Source: Paraburkholderia phenazinium | GTDB taxonomy: Bacteria > Pseudomonadota > Gammaproteobacteria > Burkholderiales > Burkholderiaceae | Assembly (NCBI RefSeq): GCF_900142845.1 | Contig: NZ_FSRU01000001.1 | Location: 992,001-1,056,000 of the forward strand | Reading direction: 5' to 3' | DNA: 64,000 nt | In this document: in pieces, positions 8,293 to 17,598 of the stretch | How positions within the stretch are numbered: position 1 is the stretch's first letter | How the letters are laid out: each line of letters opens with the position of its first letter | Translations under genes and position numbers: made by a program | The notes under the pieces: model-generated | Database searches by the model: none | What the model saw: only the letters and a program-made list of their open reading frames with translations | What the model was told of the DNA's origin: nothing

Positions 8293-9789
8293 ATGAAATC
8301 TGTTCAGCTAAATCAGGATGCGGCCGCGGCCGACGTGGGTTCGGTCTCGCTTCCTCGTGCCGATGCCGAGCTGTCGCTCAAAGAGGGGAAACCTTCCTCT
8401 AGTCGGCTGGCGCTAACGGTCTTGCTCACGGGGGCTTTTCTTTCGCCTCTTGATTACTTCATCGTCAATCTCGCTCTCCCCTCAATCCGGACCGGGATCC
8501 ACGCGAGTTCCGCCGAACTGCAACTGGTTGTCTCCGTCTATGCTTCCGCGTTTGCGGTGCTGCTGGTTACGGGCGGACGATTGGGTGATCTGTTCGGGCG
8601 CAAGAAGCTGTTCATGTCGGGAATGGCGGGCTTCGTCATCGCATCGGCTCTCTGCGCGGGTTCGCCGAATGGCATGGTTCTCGTCATTGGCCGGGTGCTT
8701 CAGGGCGCGGCGGCTTCCGTGATGGTTCCGCAGATACTCGCCACGATCCGCACCGTGTTTCCGAAAGAACAGCAGACGAAGGTCATGAGTTTGTATGGGT
8801 TCGTCTTTGGCATCGCTGCGGTGGTCGGGCAACTGGGGGGCGGCGCGCTCATTACGCTAAGGCCGTTTGGCCTGGAGTGGCAGTCGATTTTTCTGATCAA
8901 CATTCCGGTCGGCACACTTGCACTGATCGGTGCGTGGAAGTTTGTACCCGAGAATCGATCCGCGCACGGCGCGCGGATCGATTCGGTTGGCGTGATTCTG
9001 CTGTCGTTGTTTCTGGGGCTCGTGATCTATCCGCTGACGCAGGGTAGAGAGGCGGGATGGCCTACCTGGACATTCGTTTCCTTTGGCGCGAGTGTGCCTG
9101 TCTTCCTCCTGTTCCTGTTGGCCGAGTATCGATTGAAGCTGCGGGGCGGAGACCCGCTCGTCGACCTGCAACTGTTTCGGAATCCGGTGTTTTCGCTCGG
9201 ATTGCTGCTGGCGTTCTGTTTCTATTGCGACAGCGTATTCTTCCTGACGTATGGCATCTATCTTCAGAGCGGGCTGCACTGGACGCCGCTCGCCGCCGGT
9301 TTTGCAATTTTCCCATTTGGTATTGGCGCTGTCCTTGGGCCCTTGTTGTCGCCTGCGTTGGTGCGTCGCGTGGGCAGCCACGTTCTGACCACGGGCTTTG
9401 CGTTGCTCGCCATTGGCTTCGGAACTTCCGGCGCGGCGTTGCTTCACGCGCTGGAACCTCATGCGCTGTTCTTTGGGGGCCTGTTCCTTGCGGGAATGGG
9501 TCACGGCATCGTCCTGCCGTCTGTCGTGCGGATCGTCATCGGCGAAATCGCGCCTGAGAAAGCGGGTTTGGCGTCTGGTGTCGTGACATCCATGCTGCAG
9601 ATCGGATCGGCATTCGGTGCAACCGCGATCAGTGGCGCGTTCTTTTCAGTGCTTTCCTCGGGTACGACGTCCGCCGATTACGTACGCGCCTACCAGACAG
9701 GCATAGCGATCGTGTCGGTGCTGTTTGTCGTCTGCGTTGCATTGTCGGTTGTACTGACGAGGCTGCAGGGAAAGGCGGAGGGCGCGTGA
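8293..9789 (+). CDS. Second MFS exporter, DHA2 (EmrB-like) family
   Basis: 498 residues; clear paralogue of the preceding exporter, sharing the signature LDYFIVNLALPSIRT and motif A GGRLGDLFGRKK. The N-terminal 35 residues before the first helix are longer and polar. An AAGGG lies just before the ATG at 8293. The gene overlaps the downstream glutathione transferase gene by GTGA, so the two are translationally coupled. The duplicated exporter may carry a biosynthetic intermediate or a different congener, or may simply be redundant; the sequence does not decide between these. Confidence 0.9.
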   Translation: MKSVQLNQDAAAADVGSVSLPRADAELSLKEGKPSSSRLALTVLLTGAFLSPLDYFIVNLALPSIRTGIHASSAELQLVVSVYASAFAVLLVTGGRLGDLFGRKKLFMSGMAGFVIASALCAGSPNGMVLVIGRVLQGAAASVMVPQILATIRTVFPKEQQTKVMSLYGFVFGIAAVVGQLGGGALITLRPFGLEWQSIFLINIPVGTLALIGAWKFVPENRSAHGARIDSVGVILLSLFLGLVIYPLTQGREAGWPTWTFVSFGASVPVFLLFLLAEYRLKLRGGDPLVDLQLFRNPVFSLGLLLAFCFYCDSVFFLTYGIYLQSGLHWTPLAAGFAIFPFGIGAVLGPLLSPALVRRVGSHVLTTGFALLAIGFGTSGAALLHALEPHALFFGGLFLAGMGHGIVLPSVVRIVIGEIAPEKAGLASGVVTSMLQIGSAFGATAISGAFFSVLSSGTTSADYVRAYQTGIAIVSVLFVVCVALSVVLTRLQGKAEGA

Positions 9790-10751
9790 AACTGATGATC
9801 GACGGCGTCTGGCGTGGAGACATTGACCCCACGCCGGAGTTGCAGCGCAAGCGGATGATCCATGCCGGCCAGTTCCGTGAAAAGATCGAGGCGGGGGCGT
9901 TCCGTGCAGAGGCGGGTCGTTACCACTTATACCTGTCGTATGCCTGTCCGTTTTCGCATCGCGTCCACGTAGTATGGGCGTTAAAGAAACTGACGGCTGT
10001 CATCGGTGTGTCGATCGTGCATCCGCTCTGGGATAACGGTGACGGCTGGACACTGGGTGCAACAGACTGGTCTACGGCTGACGGCGGCCAGAACGGATTC
10101 CGCTTCCTGCATGAGGCCTATCGCGCAACCGATCCGGCATACACCGGGAAAGTGACGGTGCCGGTCCTGTGGGACTGTTTGACGAAGCGCATCGTCAACA
10201 ACGAGTCGATTGAAATCGCCACTTTGCTGAATGCGGAGCCTGATGAGCCGGGGGCCCGGCAGGTCGACCTTTATCCTTATCCCCTGCGTCGGGAGATTGA
10301 CGTCCTGAATGAACAGATTGCGTCAAGACTAGCCAAGGGTGTGTATGCGGTTGGACAGGCGAGTGATCAGGACGAATACGACGCGGCGGTTGACAGCCTG
10401 TTTGGCTTCCTGGACGAACTGGAGGATCGCCTTGGCGATGGCCGGCCGTTCCTGATGGGCGACGAGATGACATTGACCGACGTGCTTGCGTATACCCCGT
10501 TGGCGCGCTTCGACGCTGTCTACCATCCCCTGATGAGGGCAAGCCGGAAGCGGTTGGTCGACTATGAACGGCTGGCGTCGCTCGTGCGCCGCATCCACGA
10601 TCTGCCTGGTGTTGCCGCCGTCACCCGATTCGACCATATTCTCAAGCACTACTACGATGGCGATTGGGCGGTCGCGACCCGCCGCGGCATTGTTCCCGCC
10701 GAACCGCAAACCGATTTCCGTAGCGCAGCCGTTCTCAGCGCAGCGCGTTGA
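9786..10751 (+). CDS. Glutathione S-transferase, glutathionyl-hydroquinone reductase-like
   Basis: 321 residues, matching the Xi-class GST (YqjG/ECM4) length. The catalytic cysteine motif is ACPFSHR with C54, compared with ACPWAHR in many relatives. The C-terminal all-helical GST domain follows (residues about 160-300). Family members reduce glutathionyl-hydroquinones through a cysteine-glutathione intermediate in the cytoplasm. The GTG start overlaps the exporter stop, which puts the gene in the exporter operon. Its 3' end overlaps the convergent haem-oxygenase-like gene by 17 bases. A role in detoxifying an electrophilic product, such as a peptide aldehyde or a quinone, is an inference from context. 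Confidence 0.85.
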   Translation: MKLMIDGVWRGDIDPTPELQRKRMIHAGQFREKIEAGAFRAEAGRYHLYLSYACPFSHRVHVVWALKKLTAVIGVSIVHPLWDNGDGWTLGATDWSTADGGQNGFRFLHEAYRATDPAYTGKVTVPVLWDCLTKRIVNNESIEIATLLNAEPDEPGARQVDLYPYPLRREIDVLNEQIASRLAKGVYAVGQASDQDEYDAAVDSLFGFLDELEDRLGDGRPFLMGDEMTLTDVLAYTPLARFDAVYHPLMRASRKRLVDYERLASLVRRIHDLPGVAAVTRFDHILKHYYDGDWAVATRRGIVPAEPQTDFRSAAVLSAAR

Positions 10752-11835
10752 GCTTTGCGTAAAGCGCGTCGTAGTAGCCCGCACAGCTTTGAAGTCGTAG
10801 CCTGGCGCCGACCAGGATATCGGCGCTGGCAGACGGGGTTTGCTCGACGATCGGGACAATGACGTTCATTAGCCATCCCTCACCGTGCACCACGTCGATA
10901 GTGACGTGCTCGTCGTAGTATTCCAGCTCGTTCGCGGTACCGAGTCCAACGCGCCGGCAGCCGCGCGCCAGCTTTTCGTATTGAGGCGGATCCAGCAGTT
11001 CGGTCATCGCCAGGATGCCTAATAGCTTGAAGTAATGTCTGCGGTTCAACGCGGTCAGCATGAAGAGGTTATAACCGGCGAGACCTTGCCAATCCAGCGT
11101 GGCGGCGTGATTGTCGACGGCCTGCCCGACGCCGACACTATCGAGCAGCCGACGGAACAGCGTCACATGACTGCGCGCCGGTTCTCCTCGACCTGACTCG
11201 TCCCAGAAATTCTGCGCGAGTTCTTTGCGGACTTCGATTCTTGAACCGACCATGGAGAAAAGAAGCAGATCGAAGAAGCGGATATTGAGCGCGCTGTCGC
11301 TCGTGAAGAACGCGATGATCTGCTCTTTCGAGGCTTCCTTTTCGAGGAAGTCGAATAGCGGGTGGCACGAGGCGGGATGCTCGGACCATAACCGCTTCAG
11401 AGCGGCAACCAGTTCGTCGCTGTCCGCCGGACGTGGAACGTGGGCGAATCTCGAGGTCTCAGTGTCGAGCCAGCGCCGTTCTATCTCGCGACGCAGCCGC
11501 GTCAGTAGAGGGTCGAATTGATGCTCGCTGCGGGGAGACCCCGCGTCTGCCACATGAAGGTCGTATAGCAAAAAGAGCGCACGGTGAATCTGGTGCAGGG
11601 CGGCCTCATCGTGGTATCGAAGCGCTGCGTCCAGGGTTGCATGCGCTTTCGCGAGGAGTTCGCGCTCGTACGACCCGTTGTAACCCGGCACTTGATCGAG
11701 CGGTCCACTGTCGCACAACACAGCGACTGCTTCGTCAATGGGCAGCGAGAGGGTTTCGTCGATGATGCCTGGGTTGAATGTGACGAGGGGCGCGTCGTGA
11801 CGGGCTAATCTCTGATCCGTAGGATTTGGACTCAT
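10735..11835 (-). CDS. Haem-oxygenase-like diiron (iron-containing redox) protein 1
   Basis: 366 residues from an ATG at 11835 with a purine-rich GGGAAGTGGAG upstream; in-frame starts further upstream lie in an unlikely leader. The middle carries QNFWDESGRGEP and RSHVTLF, the hallmark of haem-oxygenase-like diiron oxidases (N..DE.G.G.....H..L), with candidate ligands E213 and H223. YYDEH...DVVH gives H310, D314 and H317. Family members (for example UndA, BesC, SznF) use dioxygen and iron for N-oxygenation, desaturation or C-C cleavage of small molecules. It converges on the exporter/GST operon and is closely related to the gene at 61609-62712. It may tailor the NRPS product or belong to the secretion island on its other side. 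Confidence 0.83.
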   Translation of the reverse strand: MSPNPTDQRLARHDAPLVTFNPGIIDETLSLPIDEAVAVLCDSGPLDQVPGYNGSYERELLAKAHATLDAALRYHDEAALHQIHRALFLLYDLHVADAGSPRSEHQFDPLLTRLRREIERRWLDTETSRFAHVPRPADSDELVAALKRLWSEHPASCHPLFDFLEKEASKEQIIAFFTSDSALNIRFFDLLLFSMVGSRIEVRKELAQNFWDESGRGEPARSHVTLFRRLLDSVGVGQAVDNHAATLDWQGLAGYNLFMLTALNRRHYFKLLGILAMTELLDPPQYEKLARGCRRVGLGTANELEYYDEHVTIDVVHGEGWLMNVIVPIVEQTPSASADILVGARLRLQSCAGYYDALYAKLNALR

Positions 11836-12143
11836 GGTCTCCACTTCCCGGCAGGTTTCGGAGGCAATTAACGCACGCCACGGTTGGTACTGGCCGGAGT
11901 GATGATACGTGTCTGTATCCTGTTTCACCATCGTGAGATGAGCATTTAGATATGCAAAATATGGGAATGTACAGCGCATCAACCAGATCCACTCTTCCCA
12001 ATTGTACGTAGCATCGGAAACATCCGTGCCACATGGTGTCCATAGAATCTCGGGCTTGTGCTGCGAGGCACCTCCCTTTCTATGCGCAATCGCCGCTATC
12101 GCCGCCGCCTTCTCCGCTGCGGCGAGGCCGAACCGGACAACCG
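11836..12143. promoter_or_regulatory. Divergent promoter region with shared island motif
   Basis: A gap of 308 bases between divergent genes. GTACGTAGCATCGG at 12004-12017 belongs to the motif family that recurs upstream of secretion genes throughout the island (see findings). No other structure is clear. An in-frame GTG/ATG leader from 12033 could extend the downstream protein. Confidence 0.5.
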
Positions 12144-13268
12144 ATGCCAGACGCCAGCATGCAGACCGACCATCCCGAAGCCGAGCCGTCCGATGCCTGG
12201 TCTCCCCTGATCAACGTGCGTGACACAGGCCGCTTTCTGCAGGTTCTGGAAGCGCTGGGCTGCACGTTGGCGATCAGCCGACGGCCGTCAGGGGTCGCCC
12301 TCGTCGGCGTAGAGAACGGCGTGCCTACACTCTCGGCTTGCCTGCTGCCGCGTTCGATGGGTCTGGCTGTCACCCATGATCGCATCGCCATCGCCACGGC
12401 GCGTGAATTGATGATTTTCGCCAACGTCCGCTCGATCGCCGCGCTGTATCCGGAACGGCCCGATTACTACGATGCGGTCTACGTGCCGCGTCATGCCTTT
12501 TACACCGGCGATTGCGACCTGCACGACATGGCCTTCGACGGCCAGCTCGTGTTGGCGGTCAATACCCGTTACTCGTGTATCTGCGTGATCGACGGCTATT
12601 TCAACTTCACGCCGATATGGCGCCCGCCGTTCCTCAAGGAACTGACCGCGGACGACCGCTGCCATCTGAACGGCATGGCGATGCACGACCGCAAGGTCAA
12701 GTTCGTGACGGCGCTTGGCACTACCGACACGCCCTATGGCTGGCGCGAGGGCATGGCCGGCGCGGGCGTGGTGATGGAAGTGCCGTCCGGGCGTATCGTC
12801 GCTTCGGGCCTTTCTATGCCGCACTCGCCGCGTGTCATCGACGGCCAGCTTTATGTTCTCGAAGGCGGCCGTGGCCAGGTGTTACGGCTCGATCCGGTCA
12901 GCGGAGCCAGCACGGTGATCGCGACACTCCCCGGCTTTACGCACGGGCTGGCGGCGTATCGCGGCGTGCTGTTTGTCGGGCTGTCGAAACTGCGCCAGAA
13001 ACGCGGTCCGCAGGGCCTGCCGATTGAGGCTGAAGGCGAACTGATGGCCGGCGTGGCCGCGCTCGATCAGGCCACCGGTGAGGTGCTCGGCATCCTGCAC
13101 TTCTTCAACGGCGTCGAAGAGGTGTTCGACGTTCAGGTCATTCCGGACATCAAGCGCGCCGAGATCCTCGCGCCGGAACAGTGGTACCGGACCTCGTCGG
13201 TGGTGACCATGGAAGGCGGCATGTGGGAGCGGCAACCCCAGGAGCCGGTGGAAGAAGCCAATGGCTGA
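12144..13268 (+). CDS. TIGR03032 family protein of unknown function
   Basis: 374 residues from ATG 12144; an in-frame start at 12033 would add 37 residues of low-complexity leader and is less likely. I recognise the TIGR03032 pattern: a beta-propeller-like soluble protein with the conserved stretch around YVPRHAFYTGDCDLHDMAF, LNGMAM, and PHSPR followed by LYVLEGGRGQVLRLD. There is no signal peptide. The family has no established function. It overlaps the downstream APS kinase by eight bases, so the two are co-translated. It sits at the left edge of the secretion island behind a copy of the shared upstream motif. Confidence 0.75.
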   Translation: MPDASMQTDHPEAEPSDAWSPLINVRDTGRFLQVLEALGCTLAISRRPSGVALVGVENGVPTLSACLLPRSMGLAVTHDRIAIATARELMIFANVRSIAALYPERPDYYDAVYVPRHAFYTGDCDLHDMAFDGQLVLAVNTRYSCICVIDGYFNFTPIWRPPFLKELTADDRCHLNGMAMHDRKVKFVTALGTTDTPYGWREGMAGAGVVMEVPSGRIVASGLSMPHSPRVIDGQLYVLEGGRGQVLRLDPVSGASTVIATLPGFTHGLAAYRGVLFVGLSKLRQKRGPQGLPIEAEGELMAGVAALDQATGEVLGILHFFNGVEEVFDVQVIPDIKRAEILAPEQWYRTSSVVTMEGGMWERQPQEPVEEANG

Positions 13269-13845
13269 GGACGATGCCGGCATGCTATCCGCGAGGGCAA
13301 GCGCAAGCGCCGTCGAGCACAGCAGTGCTGTCTTCTGGCTGACGGGACTGTCCGGAGCGGGCAAGTCGACGCTCGCCTTCGGGGCCGAGAAGACACTTAA
13401 GGCGCTGGGCTACCGCGTGTGCGTGCTGGACGGCGACCGTTTGCGCACCGGCCTTAACCGCGACCTGGGATTCAGCGAGGCGGACCGGATGGAGAATATG
13501 CGCCGCGTCGCCGAAGTCGCTACGCTCTTCGCCGACGTAGGCGTGGTAGTGATCGTCGCGCTGATCTCGCCGCTGGCGGAGGGCCGCGAGCTCGCAAGGC
13601 GCGTGACAGGACGCCGTTTTCACGAGATCTACCTCGCCGCCGATCTGGGTACGTGCGAAGCCCGCGATCCCAAAGGCCTGTACCGGAGGGCGCGCGCCGG
13701 TGAAATCGCCGGGTTCACCGGCATCGGTTCGGCCTACGACATCCCCCTTAGCCCGGACGCCGTCATCGATACTTGCAGCAAGCACGCGGCATCGTCCGTG
13801 GCGGATCTCGTCACGTATATCCGCTCGCGAATCGAACTTCGCTAA
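13261..13845 (+). CDS. cysC: Adenylylsulfate (APS) kinase
   Basis: 194 residues, standard length for a stand-alone APS kinase, which phosphorylates APS to PAPS with ATP. Visible motifs: P-loop GLSGAGKST (29-37, K35), DGDRLRTGLNRDLGF (58-71), ISPL, and the DPKGLYRRARAGEIAGFTG block typical of CysC. The gene overlaps the TIGR03032 gene. No sulfurylase (CysD/CysN), PAPS reductase or sulfotransferase lies in the window, so it is separated from assimilation genes. Given the glycosyltransferase-like genes next door, supply of PAPS for sulfation of a surface molecule is possible, but this is inference. The enzyme call is firm. Confidence 0.95.
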   Translation: MAEDDAGMLSARASASAVEHSSAVFWLTGLSGAGKSTLAFGAEKTLKALGYRVCVLDGDRLRTGLNRDLGFSEADRMENMRRVAEVATLFADVGVVVIVALISPLAEGRELARRVTGRRFHEIYLAADLGTCEARDPKGLYRRARAGEIAGFTGIGSAYDIPLSPDAVIDTCSKHAASSVADLVTYIRSRIELR

Positions 13846-13899
13846 GTGCGTTTCGCCCGTGAAGCAACGGCCGCGCACGGTGATTGCACACGGCGCGAG

Positions 13900-13913
13900 G
13901 TGCGTAACATCGG
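13900..13913 (+). promoter_or_regulatory. Shared island motif before gspI
   Basis: GTGCGTAACATCGG, followed by ACATCG, lies about 165 bases before gspI. It is one of the best matches to the motif repeated upstream of the island's transcription units. Confidence 0.5.
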
Positions 13914-14078
13914 ACATCGATTCGCCACGGCCGGCCGCTAGTATCGATTCGTTTCGTGCCCCGTGCTGGCTTGCGAGGGGCGCTCCTCACGCTTTGCCGG
14001 ACAACGCTAACAGCGCGATGCACGCGCCGGGCGGCGGGTTCTGCGCGGCAACGATCGACGCATCGCGGACGAGGCACC

Positions 14079-14480
14079 ATGCGGAACATGTGGCAGCGAG
14101 GCGAGCGCGCTGGCGCACGCGGTTTTACCCTGATCGAAGTACTCATTGCGCTCGCGATCGTCGCGATTGCCCTGGGCGCGGTGCTGAGAGCGATCGGCGC
14201 GTTGAGTACGAACGTGGAGATGGCGCGTTCGCGTCTGCTGGCAATCTGGAGTGCCGACAACGTGCTCAGCGAGATCTCGATTGGACAGCAATGGCCGGAC
14301 CCTGGTCAAAGCACGTTCTCCTGTCCGCAAGGGCGTTACCGGTTTGTCTGCCGGCAAACGGTGACCCAGTTGAGCAGCCCATTGATCCGGCAGGTCGAGG
14401 TGCGTGTCTACGGCTATGCCGCGAGCGCCGACGTATTGGCCGACGCGGCAACGGTGATCCAGAATGAAATCCGTCGCTAG
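14079..14480 (+). CDS. gspI: Type II secretion minor pseudopilin GspI
   Basis: 133 residues from ATG 14079 (GAGG just upstream; ATG 14088 is an alternative). It has a short basic leader, then prepilin cleavage after RG and the helix FTLIEVLIALAIVAIALG with Glu5. The downstream region matches GspI (IWSADNVLSEI, then the QWPDPGQS stretch). GspI, with GspJ and GspK, forms the tip of the T2SS pseudopilus in the periplasm. A prepilin peptidase must act on it, and none is encoded in the window. It overlaps gspJ by 17 bases. Its place 24 kb from gspD and next to cysC is unusual. Confidence 0.9.
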   Translation: MRNMWQRGERAGARGFTLIEVLIALAIVAIALGAVLRAIGALSTNVEMARSRLLAIWSADNVLSEISIGQQWPDPGQSTFSCPQGRYRFVCRQTVTQLSSPLIRQVEVRVYGYAASADVLADAATVIQNEIRR

Positions 14481-15135
14481 AGGTATCCGTGTCCGTCCGC
14501 GTGCAGCGTTCGGCTTCACGCTGATCGAAATGCTGGTTGCCATTGCGCTGCTGGCTGTGGTGGCGATGCTGTCGTGGCGCGGTCTCGATGCAACCATCCG
14601 CAGCCGCAACGACATCGTGGAGAACCTCAGTCAGACACGCGAACTGGGCAAATACTTCGCGCAGTTGCAATACGACGCGCTGAACGTCGTCGCACCGGAA
14701 GAAGTGTTCGGGGCGCCGTTGCGGATGCGGCCTAACGAGCTCGTGCTGGTCAGACACCTCGGCACCGGATCTGGCGGATTGACGCAATTACAGGTGGTCC
14801 GTTATCAGCTCAAAGGTCACGAGTTATTGCGCAGCGCTTCGCCGCCGCTCTCGTCCCTGTCCCAGTTGAACGACGCCTTGCAGAACATGGACACATTCGC
14901 CGGCGTGGTCGTGAGCGACCAGGCGCGCGCTATGGGCATCTCGGTATGGCTGGCGCCGGGCGGCTGGACGGACCGGCAGGCAATCATCTCCGACGAGTAC
15001 GCGCGCTTTCTCTCTACCCATGGCGTCTCGACGGTCGCGACCCGCGCCATGCCATTGCCCCGCGGAATTCGCCTCACGGTGACAACGGTTGCGCCGGTCG
15101 CGGAATACGTTAGAACGGTTCCACTGGGCAGATAG
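14464..15135 (+). CDS. gspJ: Type II secretion minor pseudopilin GspJ
   Basis: 223 residues. The prepilin leader ends in FG, followed by FTLIEMLVAIALLAVVAMLSW with Glu5, and the W-R-G-L-D sequence typical of GspJ. The rest is a beta-rich periplasmic domain. It overlaps gspI, so both minor pseudopilins are made together. With GspI and GspK it should cap the pseudopilus and start its assembly. The last residues (EYVRTVPLGR) run into a 171-base gap before the first TPR gene. Confidence 0.9.
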   Translation: MKSVARGIRVRPRAAFGFTLIEMLVAIALLAVVAMLSWRGLDATIRSRNDIVENLSQTRELGKYFAQLQYDALNVVAPEEVFGAPLRMRPNELVLVRHLGTGSGGLTQLQVVRYQLKGHELLRSASPPLSSLSQLNDALQNMDTFAGVVVSDQARAMGISVWLAPGGWTDRQAIISDEYARFLSTHGVSTVATRAMPLPRGIRLTVTTVAPVAEYVRTVPLGR

Positions 15136-15163
15136 CGCATCGCAGGCGAGTCCCCGAATAATA

Positions 15164-15189
15164 GTACGTACAACTGGTCATACAGTTGT
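15164..15189 (+). promoter_or_regulatory. Shared island motif with inverted repeat before the TPR genes
   Basis: GTACGTACAACTGG (15164-15177) resembles the island motif. ACAACTG (15170-15176) and CAGTTGT (15183-15189) also form a 7-bp inverted repeat. It lies about 120 bases before the first TPR gene. Confidence 0.4.
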
Positions 15190-15306
15190 TGGGATGCAGC
15201 CGTTAATCTGCAGAAAGCTGTAGCGAGCAGCCGCAAGACTTAACGACTGCGTGCCGGGCGGCGGTGCCGTGACGAGGCGCGCGACGACATCGAGGACATT
15301 GGGAAA

Positions 15307-17529
15307 ATGAATCCGGAACCCTCATTGAACGACCGGGCCAGCGGGTCCGCGTCGGCAGGTGCTGCAAGCAGGCTGCCGCGCGGCGACATGTCGCTTGCCA
15401 GAGACCTGCATGGCAAGGGGCAATTCGATGCGGCCGCCCAGCAATACGAAACGGTGCTGGCCGGCCAGCCCGATCACGCCGAAGCGCTGCATCTGTACGG
15501 CGTGGTGCAGTATCAGCGAGGGCGGGCGGCGGAAGCAGAAGCGCTGCTGCGCCGTTCGGTGACGCTTACCGCCGAGCCGATGGCGCTCACCGATCTGGGC
15601 GCCGTGCTGGCCGCCTCAGGCCGCGTCGACGAAGCCCTCAAGCGCTTCGAGCAGGCGCTGGAGATCGAACCGCGTCACGTTCATGCGCTGGTTCGCCTAG
15701 GCAACACGCTCGTCGGCATGCAGCGCTACGAGCCGGCCCTTGCCGCTTATGACCGGGCGCTCGCGGTGTCGCCGCTGGTGCTCGATGCGCTATGCAATCG
15801 CGGCAGCGCGCTGCGCGCGCTAGGCCGTTATCTGGAAGCGATTGAAACCTACGATCGCGCCTTGACGGTCGACCCGCGCTCGTATGAATCGCTCTACAAC
15901 CGCGGTCACGTTCTGCGCGATCTGCGCCGCTACGCCGAGGCACTGCAGAGCTACGACCGTGCCATTGCGATCCGGCCGGGTAACGTCGCGATGCTGTCGA
16001 TCCGCGGCCGAACCCTGGTGGATCTCGGCCGTCCCGCCGAGGCGCTTGCCAGCTTCAACGAAGCAATCGCGATTCAGCCGGACTTTGTCGAAGCGCTCTA
16101 CAACAGCGCCGTCGCGCTCGAGCGCCTGGGGCGCGCGGCCGAAGCCGTGCAACGCTGCGAGCGCGTGCTGCTGCTGGAGCCGCAGCATAGCCGTGCGTTC
16201 GCCTGCCGCGGCAATGCATGGCTGCAGACGGAGCAGTACGCCGCCGCCTTGCGCAGCTACGATCAGGCGCTCGAAATCGATCCGCGCTCGGTGGAAGCAC
16301 TCTGTAACCGGGGCACGGCGCTGCGCTTTCTCGAACGCTACGAGGACGCGCTGCAGAGCTACGATGCCGCGCTCGCCGTCGACAAGGGCTTTGCCGAGGC
16401 ATGGGGCAACCGCAGCAATGTGCTGCAGGATCAGCATCGTTACGAGGATGCGATGGCTTCGCTCGATCGCGCGCTCGCGCTGCGCGCCGATCATCCGACG
16501 AGCTGGTTCAACCGCGGCAACGTGCTGTACGAGATGGGCCGCCAGGACGCGGCGGTGCAGGCCTACGACAAGGCGATTGCTCTGGACCCCGGCTATCGCG
16601 ATGCGCATTTTGCGCGCGGCTCGTTGTACCTGGCACAGGGCGACTTCGCACGCGGCTGGCCCGAATACGAGTGGCGCGTGCGCGACCCGAACGGCGAGCA
16701 CAGCAGACGGGTTTTCACACAACCGCTGTGGCTCGGCGAGGAGCCGCTGGACAACAAGACCATTCTGATTCATGCGGAACAGGGCTTCGGCGACACGTTG
16801 CAGTTCTGCCGCTACGCGGCGCTGCTTCACGAGCGCGGCGCCCGTGTTGTGCTGGAGGTGCAGCCGGCGTTGAAGACGCTGATCGACAGCTTGCGCACGC
16901 CTGTGCAAGTGGTGGCGGCAGGTGAGTTGCTGCCGCCCGTCGATTACCACTGCCCGCTGCTGAGTCTGCCGTTTGCGTTCAAGACGGAGTTGCAGAGTAT
17001 TCCTGGCAAGGTGCCCTATCTTTATGCCGATGCAGAACGGATGAGCAACTGGGACAACCTGCTCGGTCCGAAGCGCGGCTTGCGCATCGGCGTCGCGTGG
17101 TCGGGCAACCCCTCGCATCGCAACGACCGTAACCGCTCGATCGCACTCGTGGCGCTTCTGCCGCTGCTGCGGGAGCCGAATGTCGAATGGATCAACCTGC
17201 AAAAGGTGGTCCGCGAGCGCGACCGCAGCGTGTTTGAGCAGGCGCCGCTGCGCAGCTTCGATGACGACATCGTCGACTTCGCGGATACCGCCGCGCTGGT
17301 GCAATCGGTGGACCTGGTCATCGCCGTGGATACCGCCGTCGCTCACCTTGCCGGCGCACTGGGCCGGCCCGTGTGGGTGCTGCTGGCCGAACCGCCCGAA
17401 TGGCGCTGGATGCGTGCGCGCAGTGATAGTCCGTGGTATCCCGAGGTCAGGCTTTTCCGCCAGACGGTGGCGGGGCATTGGGGCGACGTCATCGACGCCG
17501 TCCGCAGCGAACTCAGGACGCTGTCGTAG
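15307..17529 (+). CDS. TPR protein with glycosyltransferase-like C-terminal domain 1
   Basis: 740 residues, no signal peptide. Residues about 30-450 are roughly a dozen 34-residue TPR units (W/YN-RG--L---RY-EAL--YDRAL-I-P). The C-terminal 290 residues carry HAEQGFGDTLQFCRYAALL, then RIGVAWSGNPSHRNDRNRSI, and near the end VDTAVAHLAGALGRPVWVLL, which resembles the GT9/heptosyltransferase-type GT-B fold. Proteins of this layout are annotated as TPR glycosyltransferases. It is the first of three tandem paralogues upstream of a giant two-partner-secretion protein; in the Haemophilus HMW system a cytoplasmic glycosyltransferase gene adjoins such an exoprotein. Glycosylation of the giant protein before export is therefore the favoured role. 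Donor sugar and target residues are unknown. Confidence 0.85.
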   Translation: MNPEPSLNDRASGSASAGAASRLPRGDMSLARDLHGKGQFDAAAQQYETVLAGQPDHAEALHLYGVVQYQRGRAAEAEALLRRSVTLTAEPMALTDLGAVLAASGRVDEALKRFEQALEIEPRHVHALVRLGNTLVGMQRYEPALAAYDRALAVSPLVLDALCNRGSALRALGRYLEAIETYDRALTVDPRSYESLYNRGHVLRDLRRYAEALQSYDRAIAIRPGNVAMLSIRGRTLVDLGRPAEALASFNEAIAIQPDFVEALYNSAVALERLGRAAEAVQRCERVLLLEPQHSRAFACRGNAWLQTEQYAAALRSYDQALEIDPRSVEALCNRGTALRFLERYEDALQSYDAALAVDKGFAEAWGNRSNVLQDQHRYEDAMASLDRALALRADHPTSWFNRGNVLYEMGRQDAAVQAYDKAIALDPGYRDAHFARGSLYLAQGDFARGWPEYEWRVRDPNGEHSRRVFTQPLWLGEEPLDNKTILIHAEQGFGDTLQFCRYAALLHERGARVVLEVQPALKTLIDSLRTPVQVVAAGELLPPVDYHCPLLSLPFAFKTELQSIPGKVPYLYADAERMSNWDNLLGPKRGLRIGVAWSGNPSHRNDRNRSIALVALLPLLREPNVEWINLQKVVRERDRSVFEQAPLRSFDDDIVDFADTAALVQSVDLVIAVDTAVAHLAGALGRPVWVLLAEPPEWRWMRARSDSPWYPEVRLFRQTVAGHWGDVIDAVRSELRTLS

Positions 17530-17598
17530 CCAAGGAAGTGCAGCAAACGGATCGCCGCGCGACAGCGGTGACAGGTGTGGCTTATCGAGGGATGAAGG

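Noticed and set aside
15820..17478. Minus-strand open frame of 552 codons opposite the first TPR gene
   Set aside because: Arises from the codon bias and repeats of the TPR gene; no recognisable protein features.
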